This document shows positions 23,117-34,595 of a DNA stretch of 64,000 nt, piece after piece. Under the pieces are notes generated by a model. That model saw only the letters and a program-made list of their open reading frames with translations, ran no database searches and was not told where the DNA came from. Positions within the stretch are counted from its first letter, which is position 1. Every line of letters starts with the position of its first letter. A program made the position numbers and the translations under genes. This DNA comes from Proteles cristata cristata (Eukaryota; Chordata; Mammalia; Carnivora; Hyaenidae): assembly GCA_017311185.1 (NCBI GenBank), contig JAESUZ010001066.1, positions 682,001 to 746,000 on the forward strand, read 5' to 3'.

Positions 23117-25057
23117 TCATGGTGGAAGAAAGTTCTCAAAAAAAAGAACCATCTCAAGTCACTGTCTAAGCTTTCACTTTAAACAACTGAAAAAAGAAGA
23201 GTATAATAAACCAAAGAAGAAGAAAATAAAAAGAAAAGATCAGAAAACAATAAAGAAAATCAGCAGACTAGCTTAGGCACAAAAAAAGTTAGACAAAAGA
23301 GATTTTGGGTCTCTTTATGCCTCACACTCAAATAATTGATTTTATTTTTTGATTCATAAGTTAGAAAATTCATTTTAAGGATCTTAATGTAATTTTAGCC
23401 ATTGTACTAAATCCATATCTAGTTCCTGTATTTATAAACTACTTAGGAGTTTATAGTAGGATAAGCTTGAGAGTTTCTTTTGTAGCCGGTCAATTTCACA
23501 CTTAAATAAAAATCATGTGTTTTGAATATGTATTAATGTTTTGTGCACACCCATTCTTATTTCACAGTGGTTTCATGTATTGTTGAATTAATTGTTTTAG
23601 GCATAAAAATCATCAGCTTCTTCTGAAGTGAACATCTTGCCTCACAAAAGATACAGAAGAAGTACAGTGCCATTGAATTAGTCACGAATGCTTGCTCTGT
23701 TTTTCTTGCAAACTCTGCCAAACCAAAAGTGTTTCAGGGGTTTATTTTACCTTTCAATGGAAGGACCAATTCCTTGGAGGGAAATTATATTTTGCACATT
23801 ACAGTTAAAAATTATGTTTATTTTATTTTATTTTTGCAGCAGGGGTATTGTGACAAAGCCATTTTCTCTTTGCAGTCACTATTTGCCAAGATCGCCTTGA
23901 AGAGTTTGCTCATTTTCCTTTCTGAGGATTCTGTTATTTCAAGTATGTTCTTTTTCTCTTTCTATTTTTCTGCCAGCTGTGCAAATTTTTAGAAAACAGC
24001 TTCAATATGAATCTTTTATGACCGTTCTTCGGTCATCTGAGTTATACCAAGCACGAAATGCAGAAGAGATACCCACTTTGGATACTGGCTAGGCTCTCGT
24101 GCACTGCACACAAAGGAAACCCAATCCTCTGACAGCTAATTAAAAAAGCATTACTTTCCACCAGGGCTGACCTCCAGCCATATAAAGGATAAAGATGGCT
24201 GTCTGTCAATCATGTTTACCTAACAAATTCTGGCACGGGATCATGATGAATGGACAGATCTAAAAAAGGACGATATTGCTCAGAACTCCTAGGTACTATT
24301 AATACCACCTTTAAAGAAGCAGAAGACCTCATCAGTAATTCGAAACCCCTGCCTCAGTGCTAGGGATACACCAGGGCTAAATTTGCCAAGGACATCAGAT
24401 ACCAGATACAAGAAGGCAGGAGAAACATATTTTCACATCCGCAAAGATTTTGATGTAAGTGTATTTAAGATATCCTAATGAGTTCGTGTACCCTAATTTT
24501 TTTTTAACGTTTTAAAATCACTTGGGGCTATACCAGAGACCTAACAGGAGATGGTGTTTGTTCTTCCCTATAATTATCCCCAAATCAACTAGCAGGAAGG
24601 AATCCTTGAAGTCATTTAGTCCATCCCCCTGTTTCCAGGCAGGCCAGCAAGGTCCTTTTCTTCTTTGGTCATAAAAATACTAGAAGGTGAGTCAATAATT
24701 TACTTCGCCAGAGAGCTACAGAGGCTGTACGGTTTTACAGCCAAGACATTTCTCCTTTGCCTAAGCTAAATCCTACCATTTTTAAAGCAGCATTTCATTC
24801 TGCCCTTCATTAGAAAAAAAAATCTTTACCATCAGCCGTAAAATATCCCTTCACAACTTTTCACTATGAGGACTACTTTGAAGAGAATCCCGATAGGAAA
24901 GTTCACTCAAATTTCATGCAAAGGAAGAATAGCCAGTCTAGATCCTCTCTATGGAGCAAGGGTATGGTTATCTCTGCAGGCTTTCTCTTTCATTCTCTCC
25001 CTCCCTCCCTGACCTTTGGATACTGGCTAGGAGAGAGAGCCTCCCTCCCTCCCTCCC
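23117..25057. other. Stretch without recognised gene
   Basis: A/G-rich to about 23260, then mixed. A CCTC-type pyrimidine repeat occurs around 24999-25008 and 25041-25058. An 18-base word is shared between 24076-24093 and 25014-25031. Confidence 0.4.
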
Positions 25058-25662
25058 TTTTAGTTGAGGTATAAGTGGCATGTAAAATTATGTTAACTTC
25101 ACGTGTACAACATAATGATTCAATATTTGTATATACTGCAAAATGATCACCACAATAAGTCTGGTTAATATCGATCCCTATATATAGTTAACAATTTTTT
25201 TCTTGTGATGAGAGCTTTTAAGGTCTACTCTCTTAACAACTTCCAAATATGCAATACAGTGTCATTAATTCTGTTACCATGCTGTATGTTATACCCCCAG
25301 GACTTCTTTATTTTATAACTGGAAGTCTGTACTTTGAAAAATCTTCACCCATTTCACTGACTCCCCAGCCCCCTTTGTGTGGCAACCACCAATCTCTTTT
25401 CTGTTTCTGTGAATTTATTTTTAAGATTCCACATATAAATGAGATCATACAGTATTTATCTCTCTCTGAGTATTTCACTTAGCATAATGCCCTCAAATTC
25501 TACCCATGTAGTTGCAAATGGCAATATTTTTTTCTTTTATAGCCGAATAATATCTATTGTATAGATACACCAGATATACACTTTTTCTTGATCTATTCAA
25601 CCATTGATAGACTCAGGTTATTTCAATAACTTGGATATTGTTAATAATGCTGCAATTCCACA
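25058..25662 (-). mobile_element. Old L1 3' region, antisense
   Basis: Reversed L1 3' end and end of ORF2: TGAGGTATAAGTGGCATG, GCAAAATGATCACCACAATA, TCCACATATAAATGAGATCA, TTTCACTTAGCATAATGCCC, ending near GGATATTGTTAATAATGCTG. The 3' end is at the left. Many stops in the ORF2 remnant. Confidence 0.85.
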
Positions 25663-26305
25663 GAATTTCTGACCTGTATTTTTCAACAGTCTTCAATATG
25701 TCCAGCCTATCCTTATCATTCTTGTTGAGTTTACCCTTATTTATTTCAATAGTTGTTTTGGATCACAACAAGCAAATATTGATTTTTTGTCATTAACTGT
25801 AACAATGAAAATACTACTACTACTACTACTACTACTAAAGCACAGTGTCTGGAGAGTAGAAAGTATAAATTTACTATTTAGATCGCTTTTACCTATATTT
25901 TTGGGCCCCAGCTTCATCCACGGATGGTCTGGTGGCAAACAATCATCTGACCAAGTATGTCGGTGGGACATTCTCAAGGTTCTTACCTCCTGGGGTTCTC
26001 ATTATGATTTCTGAGTTTATTTTAATTATTTTGTTAACTCAGTTTGAGACTATGATGTATCATGTGTCTTTTATTCCATCTTTGTGCAGATTTTTAAAAA
26101 AAATTTCTTCCCTGAATCAGATGAGAGATCTGAAATTACCTTATTTTGCATTTACCCCAATGATTACAATTTTTTTCATTCTTTGGCCATGTTCCCTCTC
26201 CAAAACGCATATCCATTCTCCACATCTTCTTGGTAGGTTTTCTGATACATTTACAACTGTTTTCTCATTAATGTAAGTTAGTCTTGTTTATTCAAAGGCA
26301 AGAGG
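25663..26305. other. Stretch without recognised gene
   Basis: May include further unrecognised L1 sequence after 25663. A 114-codon open frame (25932-26276) has no recognised domain. Confidence 0.35.
25811..25837. repeat. (TAC)n trinucleotide repeat
   Basis: About nine ACT/TAC units in a row. Uninterrupted, so likely length-variable. Confidence 0.95.
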
Positions 26306-26510
26306 TAGTAGAGAGTAGTGGCTTTGGTTCACTCATTCCCTGGGACATGTTATATAACTTCTCATGCCTCAATTTATTGCCATGATGCTTATTAAAACCA
26401 GGTATAATAATAGTACTGTCTCATAGAATTGTTACGAAGATTACAAGATTACAAGATGCAGTTCTTAGGGCAATTTCTAATAACATAACAGGCACTATAC
26501 ATATAGTTAT
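26306..26510 (+). mobile_element. MIR SINE, diverged
   Basis: Head-like GTAGTGGCTTTGGTTCACTC, then AACTTCTCATGCCTCAATTT, AATAATAGTACTGTCTCATA, GAATTGTTACGAAGATTAC and ACAGGCACTATA in MIR order. Confidence 0.65.
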
Positions 26511-27805
26511 TATCGAGAGCTAACCATCCACTTAATGTTGCAACAGTATTATTGGAAAGTCCAAGCAATTGATAAAAAACCAAAATTCTCTGAAGACAGT
26601 TTCTGAGTTTCTGTTCAGCTGCTTTTGTCATATGTGCATCTATTTTTCTCCCCTTCTGGTTGATAATATTCTAGCATAATCAGTTTTCTTTGTCCAGGTA
26701 CCCTCACAGGTGTATACTTCTTCATAATTTGCGAAACTACATTTTTGCAGTTACTTCAATACATGTGTATGACATACTTAGATAATTGTTTTCAGAGTCA
26801 ACTTACCATACCAGCATTCTTCAGATTTGTTAGATGTGCAAATCTATGAAAAACACTAGCAGGCGAATTTGTTTATTGGTTTCCTTCTTCACATTCAAAT
26901 TTTATCCTTATAAATTTGGGTGATGAGTTTTAATAGATTTTAAGCATTTTGTCTATAATTTTGATGGCCATGACTTGTTCCATGTCATCGTTCTTTAATT
27001 GGAGAATGAATGAGGACCAAACTTTTGTTTTCCCCAATTGTTAATAAGAGACTAAGTTGGGAATATCTACATATCCTGATAAGGTTATAGCTTTTTTTTT
27101 TATTTTACACGTCCAAAAATGTATTATTTTATTGTGCAGGAAAAAGAAATGAGGAAATTGGGGACTTCAACTTAGCTATATGAAGTCAGTGTCATCTTAG
27201 GGCTGTGTGTGTGTTTGAGATTTCCTTGCTGTTCCTAAGGAAGAAAAGAGAATTTAGATAATTTATGACATGCTAATGATGCCTAGTTGAAATATATCTG
27301 TAACTTATACTGTTTAATAGTGGTGAGAAGTTTAATTTGCCTTCTTCTTTACCTATGTTATTAAAGAAAAGAATATTTGAGTAGAGAGAAAGTGAAACAC
27401 GAAGCAAGGAATATTATGTGGCTCCTTCTTTTTATTTGCTTTCCATGAGCTTTAACCTAAAATTCCTGTAAATGTCTGTCCTCATAATGGCTTTTGGCAC
27501 TGTTAATTTTGGGTAACTTAATAAAGAATTGAATACAAGAAATAAGTGTAGGAGATTTGGACGGAGCAGACAAATTTCTGTAATCAGTCATGAAATTTAC
27601 AACAGATACTAAAAAGAGAAGTAATTTTAAGAGAAAGGATCTAGGATGGCATAATGTCATCATAGGAAAAAACTCCAAATGGCATTTAGTCCTAGCGTAC
27701 TCCAGAGGTGCAACTGATATTCCATAATTCATTTACACTATAATACACTATAATATTATGTCAAAGGGTTATACAAATTGAGGCATTAATGAATGTAATT
27801 TAAAG
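26511..27805. other. Stretch without recognised gene
   Basis: AT-rich. Parts may be very old LINE sequence, but I cannot support a call. Confidence 0.4.
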
Positions 27806-27817
27806 TATTTGACCTCA

Positions 27818-27970
27818 GGGCATCTGGGTGGCTCAGTTGGCTAAGCATCTGACTCTTGATCTCATTTCAGGTCTTGGTCTCAAGGTTGTGAGTTTAAGCC
27901 CTGTGTTGGGCTCTGTGCTGGGCATGAAGCTTACTTGAAAATAATAAATAAAAGATTTTTTAAAATAAAA
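27818..27970 (+). mobile_element. Older, short CAN-SINE with TSD
   Basis: Sense copy of about 150 bases. GGCATCTGGGTGGCTCAG head, CTCTTGATCTCATTTCAGG, then a body ending TGTGCTGGGCATGAAGC and CTTACTTGAAAATAATAAA without the long CT block. TSD TATTTGACCTCA at 27806-27817 and 27971-27982. It resembles the older SINE type shared across carnivores. Confidence 0.92.
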
Positions 27971-27982
27971 TATTTGACCTCA

Positions 27983-28399
27983 AAGGAAAGTCACTCCCTT
28001 GAGACTGATAAGAAGTGTAGCTGTCTCCTACCTAAAACTTCATGATAGAACCTATTTAACTTCAGAATTACCATGGTACAAGAAATTTTGAAGTGCTCAA
28101 TTAGTGACTCATAGACTTCAAAATCCAGAAAGTTACTTCCCATACCGTATTGCTCCTGCATGATATCGTTTTGAAGGGGTTGGGGAAAGAGTAGACCAGT
28201 TCTCCAGGGTGAACTTTCAAGAAGGAGAAATAAAGTATGGTACAAAGTAAACTGAATATTAGACAATCCATGAAGTGGCCAAATAGACATCTGTAGTGCA
28301 TTATATGAAAAATGTTAAATGAATATTTCAGTTGAGGCATCAAGACAATCAATACCACAATTCAAAGAGACCCATGAGAGCATGAAATATGCTCTCCTT
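27983..28399. other. Stretch without recognised gene
   Basis: Overlapping antisense frames of 99 and 85 codons, no recognised domains. Confidence 0.4.
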
Positions 28400-28965
28400 C
28401 TTTAGTTTCACAGAAAGTTCCTAACATTTAGAGAAGTAGCTAGAATAGTGTAATGAATCCTTAGTATCTATCACTTGGCTTCAGCATGTGGCCAGCTTTG
28501 TTTCGTACCTATCCTCACTCCCTCTATTAATACATTATTTTGAAACACATCCCAGACATTGTATTAGTTCATCTACGAATACCTTAGTGTATATTCTCAA
28601 CAGATAAGGACTCGTTGTTTAACATATTGTACCACTATCCCTCTAAAAAATTAAACTATATTTTCTTAGTTTCACCAAAATCCAGCCAATGTTTACACTT
28701 CTTTGACTTTCACATTTTTTATAGGTAGTATATTTGAATTAGAGACCAAAGTTCATGGGTCATATTTGGTTGATATATCTCTTCAGTCTCTTTTACTATA
28801 TGGGTTTTCCTGTCTTTTATTTCCCCTTCTTATAATTATTTGTTGAAAAAACTGGGATGTTTGTCTTGTAGTTTCCCACATTGTGGATTTTGTTGATTGC
28901 ATCCTTGTTTAATTAAAGTTCATCTGTTCTCCTTGTAAACAGACAATAAAGTGTAAAGGCTAGAA
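28400..28965 (-). mobile_element. Ancient L1 (L1M/L1ME-type) relic, antisense
   Basis: Shows TTTAGAGAAGTAGCTAGAAT, CAGCATGTGGCCAGC, TTTTGAAACACATCCCAGAC, CAACAGATAAGGACTC, TGGTTGATATATCTCTTCAG and TTCCCACATTGTGGATTTTG, the known order of an old L1-associated segment read backwards. Confidence 0.65.
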
Positions 28966-29534
28966 ACACACCACATTTTCAAAGAGAATGGTAAGGAACT
29001 GATCCTATTAACCCTTCACTCACAAGAGAGTGGAAAGAGTAAGGGTTGGAGATAAGAACATGTTTGAAGACAGGAGTTAGTCTGTTATGAGTCTTTTTTA
29101 CCTCAGATCAAGAGGAAAGGGCCTTAATGAGACTGCTCTGAGATCTTAATAAGACCTTTGCATTTAGTCAGTGTTTGGATCTTGCCTAAAAACCTAAAAG
29201 GTCAATAACAGAAGGAGTAGCTTCTTTGATGTGGAGCCAAGAAGAGCTGACTGGGTTGAAATTTGCACTCTTGAAGTTTGTCAGACTAGTGGATGTGTGA
29301 GATCATCTTGTGAGGTCATAAATGTGAAAGAGTGGCATGGTATTAGTTTAGATTTCAACAAGAAGTCTACTAGAAAGAGGTCTTTGGTGCCTCTGGGAAG
29401 AAGGAGCAAGAGATTGGCCAGAATATAATGAATTTGCCCTTGATAAAGGAACTTGAAGAAGAGATATGAAGCCATTGATGTGCTATCATTTTTAGTTCTC
29501 TCAAGGACTGATAAAACTTCCAAGAAGTTGGAGT
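28966..29534. other. Stretch without recognised gene
   Basis: No family recognised. It leads into one member of a diverged repeat pair. Confidence 0.4.
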
Positions 29535-29660
29535 CAAGATCCTGCCTTCGGTCTATTCCACTGTTCAACTAAGAGGACAGTTTGATTGGAGAAGCCAAGT
29601 TGATGTCTTGTGATGGGAGTACATTGGAAGAAAGACTAAATTTACAAGATAGACACAATT
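29535..29660 (+). repeat. Unnamed interspersed repeat, copy 1
   Basis: Aligns in the same orientation with 33415-33540. Shared words include GGTCTATT, TTGATTGGAG, AGTTGATGTC, GGAAGAAAGAC and AAATT.ACAAG. Identity by eye is about 70% over about 85-110 bases. Likely part of an old LTR or L1 3' UTR. Confidence 0.55.
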
Positions 29661-29779
29661 GTTGCTTAAATGCTTTCAATACAATCCAAGTCATGCTGAT
29701 ACCTGATGTTCATTCTTTGGCCCACCCTCCCCTGATTCTGGAATACAATATCCAATATGGGCAGGAACTCTTACATATA

Positions 29780-29842
29780 TCACCAGCCCCTATTACAATT
29801 GTGCCTGGCAGGAATAGTTGCTCAGGAAATATTTGTTAACTA
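29780..29842 (+). mobile_element. Possible L2 3' end fragment
   Basis: CACCAGCCCCTATTACAATT, GTGCCTGGCAGGAATAG and TTGCTCAGGAAATATTTGTT resemble the L2 terminus. Short. Confidence 0.45.
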
Positions 29843-30014
29843 GCTTACTATAACCTCTCTTTATGTCTGAATTAAATTTTAAATATCGATATCACTTCAG
29901 TGGTGTTTTGCAAAATTTACATAACAAACTATTAAATTGATCTGTTTTGCATTCTTTGGAAGAAAAGGATATCAAATTTCTTAAGCAAAATTTTCTTTTA
30001 TTTAATCTTATCTA

Positions 30015-30040
30015 TGTGTTTGCTTCGGCAGCACATATAC
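30015..30040 (+). pseudogene. U6 snRNA 5' fragment (micro-retroinsertion)
   Basis: Positions 30016-30040 match the first 25 nt of U6 snRNA (GTG...GCTTCGGCAGCACATATAC) with mismatches only within nucleotides 4-6. The insert is flanked by a perfect 12-bp duplication, TAATCTTATCTA, at 30003-30014 and 30041-30052. There is no A tail and none of the rest of U6, so it cannot be functional. Duplication plus a known RNA 5' end indicates L1-type retroinsertion, probably after a template switch. Confidence 0.8.
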
Positions 30041-30052
30041 TAATCTTATCTA

Positions 30053-30243
30053 CTCTAAGACCTAAATTTTAGAATTTCAGAAATTGTAAAGAACTAAATC
30101 AATCCTCTTATTTTACAACCGAAATACTCAGAGAGGGTAAGTATCTTATTTAAAGAAATAGAAAAATCCATTAGAAAATGTTTTTTTCATCAAATGAATT
30201 ATTTGCTATTTCTTCCAATTATGTTAAATTTGCTCTATTAATT
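30053..30243. other. Short unique spacer
   Basis: Between the U6 fragment and the next SINE. Contains MIR-like GTTAGT-type words too weak to call. Confidence 0.3.
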
Positions 30244-30468
30244 AGGGGCACCTGGGTGGCTCAGTTGGTTAAGATCTGACTCTTGGTTTCAGCTCAGGTC
30301 ATGATCTCACGGTTTGTGAGTTCAGCCCCACATTGGGCTCTGTGCTGACAGTGCTTGGGATTCTCTCCCTCTCTCTCTCTCTGCCCCCCTCCCTCTGCTC
30401 GATCTGTCTCTCCCTCTCTCAAAATAAATAAATAAGTAAATAAATAAACAAACTTAAAAAGATTTTTA
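30244..30468 (+). mobile_element. CAN-SINE (older subtype) with TSD
   Basis: Sense copy. After GCTCTGTGCTGACAGTG it goes straight to CTTGGGATTCTCTCCCTC, so it lacks the AGCTCAGAGCCTGGAGCC block. TSD approx AAATTTGCTCTATTA at 30226-30240 and AATTTTGTTCTATTA at 30471-30485. Confidence 0.95.
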
Positions 30469-30590
30469 AAAATTTTGTTCTATTAGATTTTAAGAGTGCT
30501 GTTGCTGCACTAATTTATGCTTCTACGTATATCTCCACAGCTTGTATCCTAGTGCCGGACACATATGCAGTCTTCAAAAAATACAAGTTA

Positions 30591-30839
30591 TTGGGACGCC
30601 TGGGTGACTTAGTCGGTTAAGCGTCCGACTTTCGCTTAGGTCATGATCTCGCAGTTTGTGGGTTCGAGCCCCGCATCAGGCTCTGTGCTCACTGCCAGCT
30701 CAGAGCCTGGAGCCTGTTTCAGAGTCTGTGTCTCCCTCTCTCTCTGACCCTCCCCTGCTCATGCTGTCTCTCTTCTAGAAATAAATAAATAAATAAAATA
30801 TATTAAAAAAATTAAAAACAAAAACAAAAACAAAAAAAC
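30591..30839 (+). mobile_element. Young-subtype CAN-SINE with perfect TSD
   Basis: Carries GACTTTCGCTTAGGTC, CACTGCCAGCTCAGAGCC, GTTTCAGAGTCTGTG and CTTCTAGAAATAAAT. TSD AAAAAATACAAGTTA at 30576-30590 and 30840-30854, 15/15. Long A/C-rich tail. Confidence 0.97.
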
Positions 30840-30854
30840 AAAAAATACAAGTTA

Positions 30855-31367
30855 CTTAATTGAGCTATTGGAGTATCAGAATGTCCCTCAAAATAATATC
30901 AAGAAAAATTACATTACAAAAAATGTGATTTATTCAAGGCCCATCTTTTGACATTTAAGTATTATACAATGATAATTATTTTAAGGGTAATAGCATTTTA
31001 TACTCAGAACTGACTTAACATAAGTGTGTAAAGACAAAGTGTTAAAAAAAAAAACATTTACCCAGAGTTTTGTTTGGTGTTTTAGCCAAGTGTTTCCCAT
31101 TTTAAGAAGTAAGGGGAAATAAAGGAAATAAGCAAATTGGGAAAAATATTTTTATTAAAAGGTGCATAAACAGCAAAAGGTCTAAGTGATTCTCTTCACT
31201 ACAGATGTAGTGAAAAGGACACATGGCACAGACTTGACTTTAGACCTAGACTATCAGGAACTAGCTACATGTTGGGCTTAATGCAACTTTATGTGTTTTT
31301 ATTTTCTCACCCCTACTATTTCTATACAGAGCTCAGTGAGTAAAATACAATAAAAGTAAAAGCACTT
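30855..31367. other. Stretch without recognised gene
   Basis: AT-rich, nothing recognised. Its end contains one half of a possible L1 TSD (31355-31367). Confidence 0.4.
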
Positions 31368-32033
31368 AAAAAAAAGTTCCATGTTTTTATTTAAATTCTA
31401 GTTAGTTAACATAGAGTGTAATATTGGTTTCAAGAGCAGAATTTAGTGATTCATCACTTATATCACTTACACCCAGTGCTTATCACAAGTGCCCTTCATA
31501 GGGCACATCAAAACCAGGACCCATTTGGCCCATTTCCTGGCCCATCTCCCCTCCAGCAACCCTCAGTTTGTTCTCTATAGTTTAAGAATATATTTTATGG
31601 TTTGCCTCCCTCTCTCTCTGTCTTTCTTCCCCCTATGTTCATTTTGTTTCTTCAATTCCAAGTATGAGTGAAATTACATAGTATTTGTCTTTCTCTGACA
31701 TATTTCCCCTAGCATAATATACTCTAGTTCCATCCACGTCATTGCAACTGGCAAGATTTCATTCTTTTTTCTAATGGCTGAGTAATATTCCATTGTGTAT
31801 ATATACTACATCTCCTTTATCCATTCATTGATGGGCATTTGGGCTCTTCTTATAGTTTTGTTATTGTTGATAATCCTGCTACAAACATTGGGGTGCATGT
31901 ACCCCTTTGAATCAGTATTTTTGTATCCTTTGGGTAAATACCTAGTATGGCAATTGCTGAGTCATAGGATAGTTCTAAAAAGTTCAACTTTTTGAGGAAC
32001 CTTGATACTGTTTTCCAGAATGGCTAGTAAACG
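31368..32033 (-). mobile_element. Carnivore L1 3' end, 5'-truncated, antisense
   Basis: The left part is the carnivore L1 3' UTR complement (TTAAATTCTAGTTAGTTAAC, CACCCAGTGCTTATCACAAG). The right part is the end of ORF2 (CATTGCAACTGGCAAGATTT, GCTGAGTAATATTCCATTGT, AACCTTGATACTGTTTTCCA). A possible 13-bp TSD with one mismatch (AGTAAAAGCACTT at 31355-31367, AGTAAACGCACTT at 32026-32038) overlaps the right end. Frameshifts and stops make it inactive. Confidence 0.92.
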
Positions 32034-32038
32034 CACTT

Positions 32039-33081
32039 TTGAAATGATAAAAGTCTATTGATATGGAAGGCTCTATGTGACCACATGGACTTCTCTGTGC
32101 TTAGCAGCAGAAAAAACAGTCATGCTTCTCCCTTATTTAGAATCACAGATCCCAGACAGAAAAGGACATTTAGAGTCTCTCTCTATGCTAAAATGTCTTT
32201 GGCAGCATATTTCCTAAAGTTGAAATGTATACCACTGAAGTGGAACTTGAGGTAACTTTAGATGGTACATGAATGAACATTTTTAGTTATTTAAAACACT
32301 TACTTAAACTGCTAATTTAAAGTGTTTTAGGGGGAACAAAATGCCAAGACATTAAGCCTTTTCTATGACAGATATCATTGCTTTTTCTTTCAACAAATTA
32401 TCCAGGTGAAAAAGTTACCCTTTTAATGTGAAAAAAAATTAAGACATAGAATATAAATGCGGTGAATTAATGATATAAATTTTTAAATGACTAATGCTTG
32501 GGGAATACTTTTCTTCAACCATCTATGAAGAATAGTGGTCAATTGGCCTCCGCTAGACAAATCCAGAAATGGAAAATTCACAGCCAGATTAGAAAGTTTG
32601 CTCTGTTTTTGCAAATCTTTGAACATCTCAAAATCTTGCACCTATCTGTGGAAAATCCATTTCGTTGTAGCATCCAATATTTGATGTCAGTTATGCAAAT
32701 TGAGGACTCCCAGAGCAAGTTTAATTGTTCTTCCTCCCTGCAGTCTGTGTTTCTCTACCCCACTGCCTATGTAATATGTCCATAACTGAAGAAGGCGGCA
32801 GATCTGGGCTTTAATAATAGAGGCTGGTGAAACTATCATTGTTTCAGATTCCTAATTCTCTCCAGGACTTTAAACATATACGGATTCTGGCCAGTTTTAC
32901 ATGGTCTAATAATTTACTTTTCAACTTTAACAATGTCATCAAACCTGGGAGCAATGTGTTCATACGCTTTGAATTTTGCTACCCTTAGATAATTGTGAAT
33001 CTGTTTCTGGGGGAGAAAGGGCCATTCCCAACTTTAAAATGGTATATCTGTGAGATATTTTTACCTCTTTAAAATTACAGT
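32039..33081. other. Stretch without recognised gene
   Basis: No repeat or exon recognised. A 95-codon open frame at 32498-32785 has no known domain. Confidence 0.4.
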
Positions 33082-33135
33082 TTGCTGTTTACTGAAGGCA
33101 AAGAGGCCTTGCTGTTTACTGAAGGCAAAGAGGCC
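33082..33135. repeat. Perfect 27-bp tandem duplication
   Basis: The unit starts TTGCTGTTTACTGAAGGCAA and ends AGAGGCC. It occupies 33082-33108 and 33109-33135 with no difference between copies, indicating a recent duplication (or an assembly or slippage event). Confidence 0.97.
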
Positions 33136-33414
33136 TTGAGTATTCCCACCTCTCATAGTCTTCTAAACTTAGTTTACATTGGAACGTCTGTTTTCAGGCT
33201 ATAGCTGCTATCATTTCTTTGGGAGATGTCAATTACAGTAGGGGAAAAAAAGAGTTGGTTTAACTTATACATTAGCATATTTTACTCCAAACCACTTCCT
33301 TGGACTGAGGCTTCTGAGATTTCATGAATGTAACAGCTAGCATTTTTTTCCATGTGTGCAAAGGAGCAAGAAAAGAAAATGCAAAGGCACAAAACCACGC
33401 CAGGACACCATACT
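33136..33414. other. Short unique spacer
   Basis: Nothing recognised. Confidence 0.3.
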
Positions 33415-33540
33415 TGTCAGAAAACTGCTTTTGTCTATTTCATTGTCCAGTTGAGCGGAGCAGCTTGATTGGAGGAACAGAGTTGATGTCCCACGTGTGG
33501 CTTGAGCACATGGAAAGAAAGACATAAATTGCAAGAAATG
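33415..33540 (+). repeat. Unnamed interspersed repeat, copy 2
   Basis: Partner of 29535-29660: TGTCTATTTCATTGTCCAG, GCTTGATTGGAGGAAC, AGTTGATGTCCC, GGAAAGAAAGACATAAATTG. Same strand. Confidence 0.55.
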
Positions 33541-34189
33541 GAATTAAGTAATTTACTTATTAACTATTCACCCAGGCCCACAACATCATTATAATTCTGC
33601 CAATCCTCTGCAATCCTGACGGAAGGTGAGCTGAATAACTTCCCAAAGCAAGCTCACAAGCCATGAGGGATTTCAAAGGCCATCCATCTCTTGTGAGTGT
33701 TTCCAGTGAAAGTGAGATTTGCTTCTGGGAATATTATTTTAAAAGGAAAATCTTACTGCTCTGATTGGGATTTTTACTAATGACCACCAGAGCAAGAAAG
33801 TGTATAATGATACCCTCGTGACTGAAGTGAACTTCTGCTGCATGCTAGCATCCCAGCAACAGAGTCTGGTTGCGATGGAAGATGAATTGAGATTAAAAAG
33901 GATAATGGAGAAAGGGGGCTGAGAAAGTGACTTGGCTAAAGGAACTGGATATCGAAAATGAGTAGCAAGTGCTTAACCAAGTAGTGTACCAAAAGAGGAA
34001 TGAACTTGATCTTACTTTCTCACAGATGCTGGTACTATAGGTTAGTTAATTTAATGAATGAAGCAGATCAAGGGAATGGGTGATTTATTAAAGTCAGTCA
34101 AACAATGACACCGTAAATCTGGGAGTGATCAATGCATTTATAGTGCACCCTCACATACATCTGTCAGGATACATTTTCATGGCTTCCAG
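33541..34189. other. Stretch without recognised gene
   Basis: Nothing recognised. Confidence 0.4.
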
Positions 34190-34595
34190 TATATGTGACT
34201 TCTCTTCCGTCTACACTCCCTTTGGCTCGATCCATTCCAGCTTCACTGTCTTCTTTGCTGTTCCCTGAGCATGCCAAGTGTGCTCCCACAGTAAGTTCTT
34301 GCACATAGTATCATTTTTGTGATGCTTTCCTTGAACCACTCTACTTTAAACTCATATTCTCCTTTATTCAGTAAACATTAGTTCTTTTCTTTGCTTTCTT
34401 TTTCTCCATAGCACTTGCCACATTCTGATATGCTATATGTTTTGCTCATTTATTATATTTATCTTCACACTAAAATGTAATCCTTCCATGACGGCAAATA
34501 TTTTTGTATGCTTTGTTCACTGCTATAGTTCCAGGACCCAAAAAAGTACCTTCAACATAGTAAATGCTCAAATATTTGTTGAATTTTCATTTAAA
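34190..34595 (+). mobile_element. L2 LINE 3' end
   Basis: Classic order in sense: TTCCAGCTTCACTGTC, TTGCTGTTCCCTGAGCATGC, TAGCACTTGCCACATTCTGA, ACACTAAAATGTAATCCTTC, CATGACGGCAAATATTTTTG, then AACATAGTAAATGCTCAAAT and ATTTGTTGAATTTTCA. Confidence 0.85.
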
